DNA of 64,000 nt from Luscinia megarhynchos (Eukaryota; Chordata; Aves; Passeriformes; Turdidae), in NCBI GenBank assembly GCA_034336665.1, contig JAPFBE010000002.1, forward strand, positions 20,314,906-20,378,905, in the 5' to 3' direction. The notes under the pieces are model-generated. The model did no database searches. It was not told the DNA's origin and saw only the letters and a list, made by a program, of their open reading frames with translations. The position numbers and the translations under genes were made by a program. This document shows positions 51,183-60,980 of this stretch, in pieces. Within the stretch, counting starts at the first letter, position 1. Each line of letters begins with the position of its first letter.

Positions 51183-51330
51183 GCTACAACTCCCGGAGCT
51201 GCAGCGGGGAATTTTTTTTCTTTTTTTTCCCTCGGTCTTTTTTTTTCCCTCCTCATTCAGAGCCCGGGGTGTCTCCCGACTCTCATTGGCCGGCTCAGCT
51301 CGGCGGGGCGGAGCTGAGCCGCCTGCAAAA
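51183..51330 (+). promoter_or_regulatory. FOXC1 core promoter (TATA-less)
   Basis: Three elements lie in order upstream of the 5' UTR. Around 51183-51202 is a gctacaactcccggagc word close to the ZNF143/STAF motif. At 51285-51289 there is an inverted CCAAT box (attgg). At 51302-51311 there is a GC box (ggcggggcgg). The GC box is enclosed by a perfect 9-bp inverted repeat (ggctcagct at 51292-51300, agctgagcc at 51312-51320). No TATA box is evident. I infer that transcription starts shortly after about 51320. Confidence 0.55.
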
Positions 51331-51405
51331 GGAGGAAAAGAAAAAAAAGAGAGAAAAAAAAAGGGAGACCGAGAGAGGAGAGGGAGGAAAAAAAAGGAGA
51401 AAACT

Positions 51406-51634
51406 GTAAGTGCGTAAAAAGTTCTCGCCGTGGTGACGGATGCTCAAAAGTTCAGGAGTTTTTCCGATGCTTCCCAAAGCAGCCTGCGACTGAAAAAGAG
51501 ACTGAAAAAAAGCGAGAGGGAGAGAGAGAGGGAAACTTTGCACTGGGAGATCGGGAAGGTGGATTTTTTTCTTCTTCTGCTCGCTTAAAAAAGCCAACAA
51601 AACACATCCCTCTACTTTTGTCCCTCCTTTGCAG
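51406..51634 (+). other. candidate cryptic 5' UTR intron (229 nt)
   Basis: The donor gtaagtgcg at 51406 follows aaact, and the acceptor ctacttttgtccctcctttgcag ends at 51634. Both are near consensus. FOXC1 is normally described as a single-exon gene, so this would be a lineage-specific or minor splice. It would remove the uORF at 51440. Confidence 0.3.
51440..51493 (+). other. upstream ORF in the FOXC1 5' UTR (17 codons)
   Basis: The only AUG between the inferred start site and the main start codon. It opens 17 codons (with an internal in-frame AUG at 51467) and closes with TGA at 51491-51493, about 590 nt before the main AUG. It could dampen translation if included in the transcript. Confidence 0.4.
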
Positions 51635-51953
51635 ACAACTTGTTGCAGATCCCCGTGGAACAAGGAACTGGGAGCGTGGGAGCCTCTTTGCAAAGGTTTT
51701 ATTTTCTTAATACTCTTTCTGCGTTTGGAAGTTGCTTTCTCCGCTGCGATTACTTTTTTTTTTCCTCCGCCGTTTTCTTTTTTGAAACATTTTCCCCCTT
51801 TTTTGTCCCCCTCCTTTTTCCCCCCCTTTTTTGATTTTTTTTTCCCCCCTCCGCGTGGAGCGCGGGAGCTCGCCGGTGGGCTTTCCTGGGCGAAGAAGAG
51901 GAGGCTTTCGGCGCTGCCGTCGTTATTCTTCCTCCCTTTTTCCGCGCTCCGCC

Positions 51954-51974
51954 GGGGGGGTGGGGGGGTGGGGG
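51954..51974 (+). promoter_or_regulatory. G-quadruplex candidate in the FOXC1 5' UTR
   Basis: Three runs of 7, 7 and 5 G separated by single T residues on the sense strand, about 110 nt upstream of the start codon. The 7-G runs can supply four G3 tracts. Confidence 0.6.
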
Positions 51975-52084
51975 TTGCCCGGCCGCCCGGTCCAGCTCGG
52001 TCCGCGGAGCGGCGGAGGGGTGGAGGGGGAAGGGACGCGCTGTTTGGTCCGGCGGGGAGGGTGGGGGAAAGCTGACGGGAGGAC

Positions 52085-53776
52085 ATGCAGGCTCGCTACT
52101 CCGTGTCCAGTCCCAACTCCCTAGGAGTGGTGCCGTACCTCGGCGGAGAGCAGAGCTACTACCGCGCCGCTGCGGCGGCGGCCGGCGGGGGCTACACGGC
52201 CATGCCGGCCCCGATGAGCATGTACTCCCACCCGGCCCACGAGCAGTACCCGGCCGGCATGGCCCGAGCCTACGGGCCCTACACGCCGCCGCCGCAGCCC
52301 AAGGATATGGTGAAGCCGCCCTACAGCTACATCGCCCTCATCACCATGGCCATCCAGAACGCTCCCGATAAGAAGATCACCTTGAACGGGATCTACCAGT
52401 TCATCATGGAGCGGTTCCCTTTCTACCGGGACAACAAGCAGGGCTGGCAGAACAGCATCCGCCACAACCTCTCCCTCAACGAGTGCTTCGTCAAGGTGCC
52501 CCGCGACGACAAGAAGCCCGGCAAGGGCAGCTACTGGACCCTCGACCCCGACTCCTACAACATGTTCGAGAACGGCAGCTTCCTCCGCCGCCGCCGCCGC
52601 TTCAAGAAGAAGGACGCCGTGAAGGACAAGGAGGAGAAGGACCGCCTGCACCTCAAGGACCATGCCCCGCCGCGCCCGCCGCCGCCCGCCGCCGCCGCCG
52701 AGCCCGAGGGCGGCCCCGCCGGGGGCAGCGCCGCGCCGCCGCCGCCGCCCGTCCGCATCCAGGACATCAAGACGGAGAACGGCACGGCCTCGCCGCCGCA
52801 GGCCGTGTCCCCCCCCGGCGCCGCTCCGCCGCTCGGCGCCGTGCCCAAGATCGAGAGCCCCGACAGCAGCAGCAGCCTCTCCAGCGGCGGCAGCCCCCGC
52901 AGCACCCTCCCCTCCAGCCGCTCCCTCAGCCTGGAGGCCCCCGAGCCCCCGCCGCCGCCCCCGCCGCCGCCCCCGCCGCCGCCCCACCACCACGGCCCGG
53001 GGTTCAGCGTGGACAACATCATGACCTCGCTGCGGGGCTCGCCGCAGGCCGCCGCCGAGCTGGGCGCCGGCCTCCTGGCCCCCGCGGCCGCGGCCCCGCG
53101 CACCGGCATCCCGCCCGCGCTGTCCCTCGGCGGCTACTCGCCGGGACACAGCTCCGTGTACGGCTCGCCCTGCGGCCAGGGCGCCGCGGGCGCCGCCGCC
53201 GGCACCTACCACTGCAACATGCAGGCCATGAGCCTGTACGCGGCGGCGGGCGGCGCCGAGCGGCCCGGCCACCTGCCCGCCGCGGCCGCCAGCCCCGCCG
53301 AGGACCCGCTGCCCGAGTACGCCATGCCCTCGGGCGGCGGCGGCGGCGGCGGCGCGGGGGGCGGCGGCGGGGCGCTGGGGCACGGCGGGCTGGGCGGCGC
53401 GGCGGGCGGCCACCAGGAGGGGCACCACCCGCACCCGCACCAGGGCCGCCTGGCCTCCTGGTACCTCAACCAGGCGGCGGCGGCGGCGGCGGCGGCCGCG
53501 GCGGCGGCCGGGGAGCTGGGCCCGCTGGCGGGCGCGGCGGGCTACGCGGGGCCGCAGCAGGGCTTCGCCGCCGCCCCCAGAGAGGTGTTCGAGGCGCCGC
53601 GGCTGGGGCTCAGCGCCTCGCCGGGCGGCGGCGGCGGCGGCGGCAGCGGGGCGGGGGGCGGCGGCGGCGGCGGCGGCGGGGCGGGGGGCGGCGGGAGCTG
53701 TCAGATGGCCTTCCCCGGCAGCCAGCCGCTCTACCGCACCTCCGGGGCCTTCGTCTACGACTGCGGCAAGTTCTGA
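52085..53776 (+). CDS. FOXC1: forkhead box C1 transcription factor
   Basis: Intact 563-residue single-exon forkhead factor; human FOXC1 is 553 aa. It binds DNA in the nucleus and directs eye anterior segment, neural crest, vascular, skeletal and somite development. The start is secure: the N-terminus opens [20 protein letters not shown], as in vertebrate FOXC1. The forkhead domain spans about residues 74-170, with the [10 protein letters not shown] entry, recognition helix [13 protein letters not shown] near 123-135, wing SYWTLDP and basic tail [14 protein letters not shown]-type motif (IKTE, near 228-231) and the [10 protein letters not shown] phospho-region (about 255-264) are kept. [11 protein letters not shown] (about 308-318) and the FVYDC-KF C-terminus are conserved. 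FOXC1 rather than FOXC2 is chosen from the N-terminus and these linkers. Lineage features are runs of 13 Pro (about 288-300) and 12 Ala (about 464-475), plus long Gly tracts near 418-430 and 515-538, encoded by near-pure GGC, GCG and CCG codons. No frameshift is seen. Confidence 0.98.
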   Translation: MQARYSVSSPNSLGVVPYLGGEQSYYRAAAAAAGGGYTAMPAPMSMYSHPAHEQYPAGMARAYGPYTPPPQPKDMVKPPYSYIALITMAIQNAPDKKITLNGIYQFIMERFPFYRDNKQGWQNSIRHNLSLNECFVKVPRDDKKPGKGSYWTLDPDSYNMFENGSFLRRRRRFKKKDAVKDKEEKDRLHLKDHAPPRPPPPAAAAEPEGGPAGGSAAPPPPPVRIQDIKTENGTASPPQAVSPPGAAPPLGAVPKIESPDSSSSLSSGGSPRSTLPSSRSLSLEAPEPPPPPPPPPPPPPHHHGPGFSVDNIMTSLRGSPQAAAELGAGLLAPAAAAPRTGIPPALSLGGYSPGHSSVYGSPCGQGAAGAAAGTYHCNMQAMSLYAAAGGAERPGHLPAAAASPAEDPLPEYAMPSGGGGGGGAGGGGGALGHGGLGGAAGGHQEGHHPHPHQGRLASWYLNQAAAAAAAAAAAAGELGPLAGAAGYAGPQQGFAAAPREVFEAPRLGLSASPGGGGGGGSGAGGGGGGGGGAGGGGSCQMAFPGSQPLYRTSGAFVYDCGKF

Positions 53777-54266
53777 GCGCGCCCCGTCGCGGGGACCCCG
53801 CGGGAACTCCGCTCCGCACCGCGCCACCGGCCCCCGCAGCGCCCGCGGAGGGAAGCAAGCGCATCGCGAAAAGCTTTTGTACAGAGACAGCCCCAAAGCA
53901 TGTCTTGGTTTGTTAAAGGACAGTGTTACTCCAATAACACGTAAGTTTTTTGGTTTTTTTTTCTAATTGCTTTAAGAAAAACTTTTTTTTCCCCCGCCCC
54001 CCACCCGGCGCTCTTCCCCGTCCCTTAAGGTATTGTCATGCCCCGTGTTTAAAAGGGAGCGAAAAGTCCAGCGTAGAGTACCAGCTTCTTTCCCCCTCCC
54101 CTTCCTCTTCTACAAGGACTTGTTTTAAAATGTAAATTGCGACATAGTAATTTATTTTTAATTTGTAGTTGGATGTTGCGGACCAAACGCCAGAAAGTGT
54201 TTCCCCCTTTCCTGAAAAGTGACTTTAAAATTGACTGAAACGCTGATTTTTTTTCACTATATATAA

Positions 54267-54273
54267 AAAGGGA
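54267..54273 (+). promoter_or_regulatory. miR-204/211 seed match in the FOXC1 3' UTR, site 1
   Basis: AAAGGGA followed by A, an 8-mer-type match, inside a stretch I recall as conserved in mammals (ataaaaagggaaactg). A second 7-mer match lies at 54443-54449. Confidence 0.4.
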
Positions 54274-54355
54274 AACTGTATTAATCTTATTCTATCAATA
54301 TTTTTTTTTTTTTTTTGTTGAAAATATTCTGAAGGTATTGCATTGTTTGTTTATT

Positions 54356-54361
54356 AATAAA
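54356..54361 (+). terminator. proximal FOXC1 poly(A) signal
   Basis: AATAAA within ttattaataaattaccattcag, a segment recalled as conserved in other FOXC1 3' UTRs, about 580 nt after the stop codon. Confidence 0.5.
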
Positions 54362-55497
54362 TTACCATTCAGTTGGAATGATCCTTTACACGTCTGTATA
54401 TTTTAATGCTTTCATTTAGAGAGAGAGAAAGAAAGAGAGGGAAAAGGGATTTCATAACTAGCTTTGTCGCTGGAACAGCTTGTTCCCCTCCGCACAAATT
54501 CCAAAGACCATTTAGGAACTGCCAGGTCGAAAAATCCCTTTTCAGTCTCTTCTGCAATACGTTCCACTTAGTCAGCTCGCCTTATCCGCTAGGAAAAAAA
54601 TACTTTCCCATGGCAGCTCTGAGTTGGCAAATAAACAAACACGTTTTCTTAGCAATTAATGGCAAGACCTGGAAACATTTGACCATACACAGGAGTATGG
54701 CGACATTACGTTGTTTTAAATAATATGCCTATGTAAGGATATATTAAGTGATAACTCCGAGGTAGAAGTGCATGCACTAGATTCCAGACCATGTGTAACT
54801 ATATATGTCGAGCTATTGATCGCTGTGTGCGTTTCAAATGTATTTATATCTGGGATTTACATATGTACCTATATTTAAAGAAGGATTACGTATTTATTTA
54901 TAGTTTCATATACGCATTGCATATTTTTCTAAACTCCAGTGTATAGCAGATGCCAAATAATCTGTAGTACGTGTATTCTTAAATATAATGCCAGCATATA
55001 AATCACCGCTTCTTAGAATTGATAGCAAAGCGTGCAATCACGTCAGTGAAGCCGCTCTGTAACACTTAAAGTACTATTTTATTTCGGGGGGGAGGTGGGG
55101 GAAAGGGTAGTTGGGTTAAAGGGTACTTGTACCGTCTACCCTTACACCTTTACAGCTCTGCGTTACTCCCGTCCTTCAGGGACTTTATCAGTCTGTGTCT
55201 CAATTGCTCGGACTGAAATTATTTTAAAAATATTTTGTGTGGGTGAATTTTTTTTATACAGTTGTTTGAGTGCTGTTTTGGTTTGGTTTTTTGTTGTGGT
55301 TTTTTTTTTTTTTTTCTCTCCTTACCTCCCTCAGTTTTCCTCAAATCGGAAAAAAAATTATTACCAGGGTAGCAAATGAGTGCTGCACAGACTGGCATCT
55401 TGTCATACCAAGAATCCTACCCTCTGGACAATTTACTATTAAGAACCTACGGTCAGTGGGGATCACCTTCCCCTTTTGTAAGTAAGCACCAAAATGC

Positions 55498-55503
55498 AAT
55501 AAA
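55498..55503 (+). terminator. intermediate FOXC1 poly(A) signal candidate
   Basis: AATAAA in aaaatgcaataaatccatta. Confidence 0.4.
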
Positions 55504-55679
55504 TCCATTAACTTAAAAGAATCAGCCTTGTCAGTCAGACTTGGAAATAAGTTTATTTGATTACAGATATTTAAGGCCTAAAATTTACTTTCAAGATAAT
55601 ACGGTTTCCTATCAGAATCTCTTATCTAAAGGCAACACTTAGCAGTAATTGCTGTTGCATTGTTAAGGCTTACGCTGTA

Positions 55680-55685
55680 AATAAA
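55680..55685 (+). terminator. distal FOXC1 poly(A) signal
   Basis: AATAAA in gctgtaaataaatacaaagg, directly after the conserved cagtaattgctgttgc block. It overlaps an exact FOXC-type word GTAAATAAA at 55677-55685. Confidence 0.6.
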
Positions 55686-55705
55686 TACAAAGGTATTTAC
55701 AGTTC

Positions 55706-56090
55706 AACCTTATTACCTGGCTTTTGAGCTGAGCTTCCCTTCCAAAACAATGGTCCAATGTTTAGAAAGCACCTTCAGCAGATGGAATGAACTGGAGGGA
55801 GTGTGTCATCTTTGAACGCGTTGGCTTAGAATGCTTTTATTTAAGTATGGCATAGCCTTTGCTTTTTCGTGCTAGTACCTCTACAAAGATTACCGGCCTT
55901 ATTTACATTTATTTGTTTGCTAAGTTGGGTAAGAGAACCTCAAACGCTCCTTTGCTTGCTTGTGGTAAAGCTGATGAGGAGGACGAGCAAAGTTGAGCGC
56001 CTTCGCTCCGGGGACATATTTTAATTGCTGCTCTCTGTTTTTCCCCAGCAAAGGCAAATAAAATGTTACCTATTCTCGATCGGGCTCGCT
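55706..56090. promoter_or_regulatory. AT-rich conserved-looking block just downstream of FOXC1
   Basis: Contains ttatttacatttatttgtttgc (forkhead-like words on both strands) and gtggtaaagctgatgagg. No coding pattern. Enhancer role inferred. Confidence 0.3.
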
Positions 56091-57480
56091 TTCTGCTCCC
56101 AGTACCAAGCGGGGGCAGCTAAACTGGCGGCTCCCGCCGAGGCACGGCGGGGCTTTCGCTGCCTTACGCCCCCGCTCCCCCTCGCTGGAGAGGGGACCCT
56201 CGGCGGGGCAGCTCCCTCTGCCCCGGCAGATGGGTTTGCCAGCGGGGTGGCTGAACAATAAGACCATTCCTGCCCCCCGTCATGTATTTAAAATAAAATT
56301 TTTAAAAAGGCAGAGGGTAGAGGCGATCGAGTCTGCTATTTGCCTGTTATTTTTGTTGCGATCAGGCGCCGGCTTTCCCGTAGTTTGGGTTTTCTCAGCG
56401 GTCTGCAGCGGTAGGGTGTTTGCGGCGCAAAAAATAGGGGGGAAGCGGTTGTCAGCCCGGCTTGTTTAATAACCCGTTGCACTGTCAGTGGTGCTGCTCG
56501 GCTGGGGAAGCTGGGGGGGCCGTGCGTAGCTTGAGCGAGCACCGTGTGTAATTACGGCTAATGCTCGGGGCGGTGCGCGGCCCTCTGCCGCGGGGCGGCC
56601 GCGCAACTTGCGCTACCCGCGGCCCGGGCTGCGAAAGGGGCGGGTGGGGTGGGCTCGCAGTCAGGCAGGGGGCAAAGGGAAACTTCCCCCTCGGTCGCAG
56701 GTAGGTCGTGTCGGGATCTTCTGCCCCCGGAGGAGATCCCTTTCCTGAAGTGACGTGCGTGGTGGCGGCGGAGGTCACCTCCTGCTTCTCAGTGCGACGG
56801 GCTGGCTCAGCGCACACTTCTGCTTCGTCTTGAGTTTTAAAAACCATTATATTATTGTCATAATAACAATCACGTTCTTTTTTTCTCCCCCTCCGCACAG
56901 AAACTGATCACAACGAAAATAGGCTTAGCAGAGCTGGCGGTGCCCGCGGTAGGCAGTGCAAAGTGCGGGCTCGGCCGCGGGGCGCGCAGTCCGGAACGCG
57001 GGTCCCTGCGCGGCATGGCGCGGACGGGGGTCGGCAGCTCCGGGCTCTGCAGGGCCGGAGCCCTCGGCGTGAGGCATTGCGGCCGCTGCTGGGATCGGGA
57101 AAGGCCGAGCGGGCTCGCTAGAAACCTTCCCGGGCAGGGGCAGCGCAACTGGGGGGCACGGAGTGGAGCGTCTGCCCGCGGGCCACTGCGAACATCGTGG
57201 GGCACGAACCCTTGTTCCTCTTCCTGCCCCCCTCTTGCGCACAGGAGGCAAACCCCAGCGTCCCTTCTGACCTGTGATTGTCTCCCAGCAGAACGGGGCC
57301 TGCCCTGAGCGCCAAAAGAGATGCGGTCCGACCTTGCGCAGCGGTGGGCACGGGACATGCGCCCGGGCAGCAGCTGAGAGGTGTCCCCGTAAGGCCTCGA
57401 CATCTGCGGTGGCAGCCCCTACAGCAAACGGGGGCGTTTGGCCCCAGCCATGCCTGCGGAGAGGTCATTTAGGCGCCAGG
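56091..57480. promoter_or_regulatory. CpG-island block downstream of FOXC1
   Basis: CpG-dense with GC-box-like words (ggggcgggtggggtggg near 56637). Open frames on both strands are compositional. No gene is recognised. It may be an orphan CpG island of the developmental domain or the promoter of an unannotated transcript. Confidence 0.5.
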
Positions 57481-58099
57481 TTAGCACGGTACTTTGTGGG
57501 GGTTTTTTAGCTCAAACTGATTTTCTTCTCCCCAAAATGTGGCTTTGTTTTCGTCTATGAGAAAACCAAACCAAACCACTTTCGTTTTGGATTGTTTGTT
57601 TGTTTGTTTGTTTGTTTTAAATATAAATTTGAGGAACCATTCCATTTACATGGTGGTTCTGGTGGTTTCTCACTCGTCCTTGCTCATCTCTCACTTAAAC
57701 TGTGGAAAAGGTAGAGAGGAGGAATATTCTCCTTTCTAAATTTCCTCCTTAGAATTTCTTCTTAAAGTAATTACAGTTCCTATTATGTTCTGCAAAGGTC
57801 ATAATCAAAAATAGCAGAGAAGTGCATGCAAGCAGTGGAGAGGACATGGATTAAAACCCCTTCTCTACCTCCACAGGCCAGGTCACATGGAGATCATAGT
57901 GGGGCTGTGTTGTGGATGGGGACATTTAAGGGAGTGATTCCAAATCGGCGTTTTATGATATCTGGGGCCCTTTCTGATAGCCGAGAAATTTGGGAAAGGT
58001 GTTTCGAAGTTAGCGGCTAGTTTCATAGCAGGGTTCAACTTCGTAATAGTCTGGGGCTGCAGCGTTTTGACCTGTAGGCTGCTCTGACCTCCCCAAAAA
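57481..58099. other. AT-leaning spacer with a TTTG microsatellite
   Basis: A (TTTG)n run at 57592-57618; otherwise unique non-coding sequence with nothing recognised. Confidence 0.5.
57592..57618. repeat. (TTTG)n microsatellite
   Basis: About six tttg units. Confidence 0.9.
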
Positions 58100-58430
58100 T
58101 ATGCCGCTGGAGCAGGACGAGCTTAGAGTTTCGCCCTGTCCTTTGGAGACTTGGCTTGGGCGTTTCGGGCGAGTCGCGCACGGGAGAGCCTTTGCGGGTT
58201 TTGCGGTTTTTGCGGGAGGTGCCGCTGCGCGGAAAGGAGCGGTGGCGCAGGTCGGGGGCTGCGCGCCCGCCCGCGCCCACGTAAAGATGAGCGAGAGGTA
58301 AGAGTGCGCAGCCTTTATTACGTCGTTTGATTGCGTAGGCAAAAGCGTGTAGCGCCGAGGCGCGCACATGGCTCCACTGCACAGCGCAGGAGAGCTGCGG
58401 TGCGCCCCTGGAAGCTCTCCCCCGTCCGCT
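58100..58430. promoter_or_regulatory. CpG-rich block
   Basis: CpG-dense sequence ending before an AT-rich homeodomain-type block. No coding family is recognised. Confidence 0.4.
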
Positions 58431-58434
58431 TCCC

Positions 58435-58515
58435 GAAATAAACCATTTCAACAGCGACGGCTAATTGAACATTAGCTTTCAATTAATTTCACTCGTAAAG
58501 TAATTTAAACTCCTC
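58435..58515. promoter_or_regulatory. homeodomain-motif cluster
   Basis: ggctaattgaacattagctttcaattaatttcac packs three TAAT/ATTA cores into about 35 bp, an enhancer-like texture. Conservation untested. Confidence 0.35.
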
Positions 58516-59059
58516 CGCGCACTCAGTCCATTTTCCCCCGTCTCCCTGTGCTGGGATCGGGCGTGTTGGCTAAATTCATCCGCACTTTGAGATGCGCTGA
58601 TATTTTGATTCGGTTTTTTCGTTCTTTTTTTAAATTTTTTTTTTAAGTGGGGAGGGAGTTGGGGTGGTTTATGTTTTGTTTGGTGGATTTTGGTGGGGGG
58701 TTTTCTGGTTAGAAGGGAGATGGGGAGCACAGTGGTGGGCGCTGTCCGAGGCTGAGTTGTCGCTGCGCTGGGGCACAGGTAGCGCGCAGGGCGAGCTCAG
58801 GTTTGCGCCATAAGCTGCGCAAGAGGCTGGCGTGCCCGAAGTGTGGTGTAAGGGAGCTGCTCGGAGCTCCCCGGGGACACGCGCGGGTTTCGATCCCGTA
58901 GCTCGGTCACAAGCTCACGGACTGGGAGGGTACCAGCCATCATTCCGGCACAGGTTTCCCCCCAACCTTTCTTTCCCTTTTCCCTTCTGCCTCGCCTCCC
59001 CGGCGTCTTGTCTGTGGTGAATCCGCCCCAAAGGTGGTGCGGTGCCACGGTGAACGTAG
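58516..59059. other. G/T-rich tract and short GC-rich spacer
   Basis: 58600-58730 is nearly free of C on + and has several G-runs (gtggggagggagttgggg, ggtgggggg). 58740-59059 is unique, moderately CpG-rich sequence with nothing recognised. Confidence 0.45.
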
Positions 59060-59370
59060 CCCTCCTGGTTTAATTACGCTGGGGCTCATAAAGCCATTCG
59101 CTTCTTTCCAAAGTAATAAACAAACGTCGCGTTAGGTCAAGATTGATGGTGTCCATGCAATAAAAACGGGCCAGGTCAGGAAGGAATAAAATTCAATCAG
59201 AGCTCGCGGAATCATTTTTCAGGGGACAGAAAGACAGAAAAGGAGACGGGGGTCAAGGGAGACGATGTCGCCATTCACAACACACCAGCCGGGAGGGAGG
59301 AGGGCGAGGGTTAACGAGCGATTGTTTTTTATCAAGCGGAGCCTAATTGAACGAAACAATAGCCGCATGG
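59060..59370. promoter_or_regulatory. conserved-element-like block
   Basis: AT-leaning with homeobox and caudal-type words (ggtttaattacgc, gcaataaaaacgg, gcctaattgaacg) and a forkhead-like aataaacaaac. No coding pattern. Confidence 0.3.
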
Positions 59371-60180
59371 AGGGGGGGAGAGGGCCGACTCCTTACCCGG
59401 TAGTTGCGGGGCTGGGCGGCAGCCCCGTACCCTGGTGGAGGCACCGGGGACCCCTCGCAGCACTGATGCGCCCCCCGTTCCCCCTTAAAATTATACACGC
59501 GCCTAGGGCAGCGGGCAGGCCTTGTCCTCGGCCGGGGCAGGCAGGGCGGGTAGCGGCAGCAAACGATCGGGACCCTGGGAGACCCCCTCATTGCCTAACG
59601 AGGCTGCTTGGACGGAGTAAGCCCCACATCTCCCGAGCGTAACTCCGGCTGCTCCGGCCCGAGCGGGAGCCCCCGGTGCCACTTGGAGCTGGTTGCTTGA
59701 GTGTAGCTCGGCGCTAAAGCTGCTGGCGCCCAGCAATTTGGCCAGCGGCTGCCAGGTGGTGCTCGCCGGACTCCCCGACGGCCGGGGGGTGTCGGGCTCG
59801 GAGCAGCAGGCCCGTCGGATGGTTGCGGTGCTCGGGGAACAGACAGCAGCACAGCACCGCGGGGCTGCGGTCCACAGGACATATTTTCGTCCCGGCCAGT
59901 GTTTTGTGCTGTGCGGGCCTGGGAGGCAGCCGGCAAAGGCTCCCTCCCTCCCTTCAGCAGGCGAGGTCTTTGGGGAGTGGGGGGGGATTTCTCCCTCGCC
60001 CCCCAATCCAACGCATCTGTTGCATATATCCTGCGACCTTCTAGGCCCGTAACTTGCGCCTTGCTTAGCATGCGTGTGTCACAAAATAATAGCTGTTTAA
60101 AAGCTCTGGGATGGGGAGCGAAGGGAAGGCAGCCCGAGCTACCAGTGAGAGCTCACAAGCTCTCCGGCTGAAAGAAAATT
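59371..60180. promoter_or_regulatory. CpG-rich block
   Basis: CpG-dense sequence with compositional open frames on both strands (for example 59503-60006 and 59693-60052). No domain is recognised. Confidence 0.4.
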
Positions 60181-60980
60181 GGTTGTTCGGGATTTTTTTT
60201 TTCTTTCTTTTTGCCCCCTAAATAAATACAGCTTGAAACGACTTGGGTGGGCAGGAGGGAGCAATTTGTGAGCCAGAGAGCAAGTGAGCTGGGCAGGCAG
60301 CCGGCCCACAACTTACCTGCTGGAGACTTTCACCTGACCTTTAGGTGTCAGGGGGCTAGGCTGTGCCGTGTATCACCCCACGTTCAGGTCAGCTGCTTTA
60401 GATTGCGTTCAGCAGAATTAAAACAACAACAGTGAAAACCCCAAACTGGAATCCCCCCTCCTTTCCAGCCCCCATCACCTCTGGGGAGAATCCAGGAAAA
60501 CCAACACATTTAGAGCCATTAACTCTTAAAATAGCTGAATTTCCTCCAGCAGAAAAAAAACGCAAATTATTACACTCATGAGTTCAGGATATTTATATAT
60601 TATATGAATCGATGAATAAACAGGTCGTGTCACTACAACCATCATGCCTGGGAAGGCAAGTGCTCGGATCAGAAAAAAAAATCCCATAAACGTTTTTCCC
60701 AAAAAGTTCCTGGAATTTATTTACTTGCCAGGACATTTAAGCTGCCGGGTTTAATTTTTTTCTTTTTTTTTAGTAAATATTTAAAATAAGGAAAAAAGAA
60801 GAATGTTTTCCATTGAACGATAATGAAAAAGTACTGATAATATCGTCCGTAGCAGAAGAGAATTGTTTAAACAATGTCGGTGCTTGCAAGACTGCGCAGT
60901 ATAAATACATTCCCAGCGCCGTTTTGATGCGAGTTTCGAGGGGAGCTCTATTTTCTGTGTGTGCTGTCTGTGTGCGTTTC
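60181..60980. promoter_or_regulatory. AT-rich block between CpG islands
   Basis: Unique, AT-rich, with palindromic ATATTTATATATTATATGAATCG-like words near 60587-60612 and TTAA-rich runs. Possible regulatory element; nothing else recognised. Confidence 0.25.

Larger units (their letters stand above)
51331..52084 (+). other. FOXC1 5' UTR (start approximate)
   Basis: About 750 nt between the inferred start site and the ATG. It is built of purine-rich (51330-51400) and pyrimidine-rich blocks (51600-51850), followed by a G-tract cluster. It contains one upstream AUG frame (51440-51493) and a consensus-like splice donor and acceptor pair (51406/51634). The 5' end is inferred from promoter elements, not observed. 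Confidence 0.5.
53777..55705 (+). other. FOXC1: FOXC1 3' UTR (end approximate)
   Basis: AU-rich untranslated sequence after the TGA. The first 600 nt include a segment around gacatagtaatttatttttaatttg and cggaccaaacgccagaaag, and the last 250 nt include aaaggcaacacttagcagtaattgctgttgc; both I recall from mammalian FOXC1 3' UTRs, so the transcript probably runs to the signal at 55680. It holds poly-U tracts, AU-rich elements (tatttatttat near 54890) and two miR-204-type seed matches (54267, 54443). Confidence 0.75.

Noticed and set aside
50476..51417. 313-codon frame upstream of FOXC1
   Set aside because: Runs through two microsatellites, the promoter and an A-rich tract; composition artefact.
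52121..53896. 591-codon antisense frame over FOXC1
   Set aside because: It exists only because GC-rich sense codons and homopolymer runs exclude stops on the other strand; no domain, no splice or promoter signals.
52483..53916. 477-codon frame overlapping FOXC1 in another phase
   Set aside because: Arg/Ala/Pro/Gly-rich translation of the same triplet repeats; a frame shadow.
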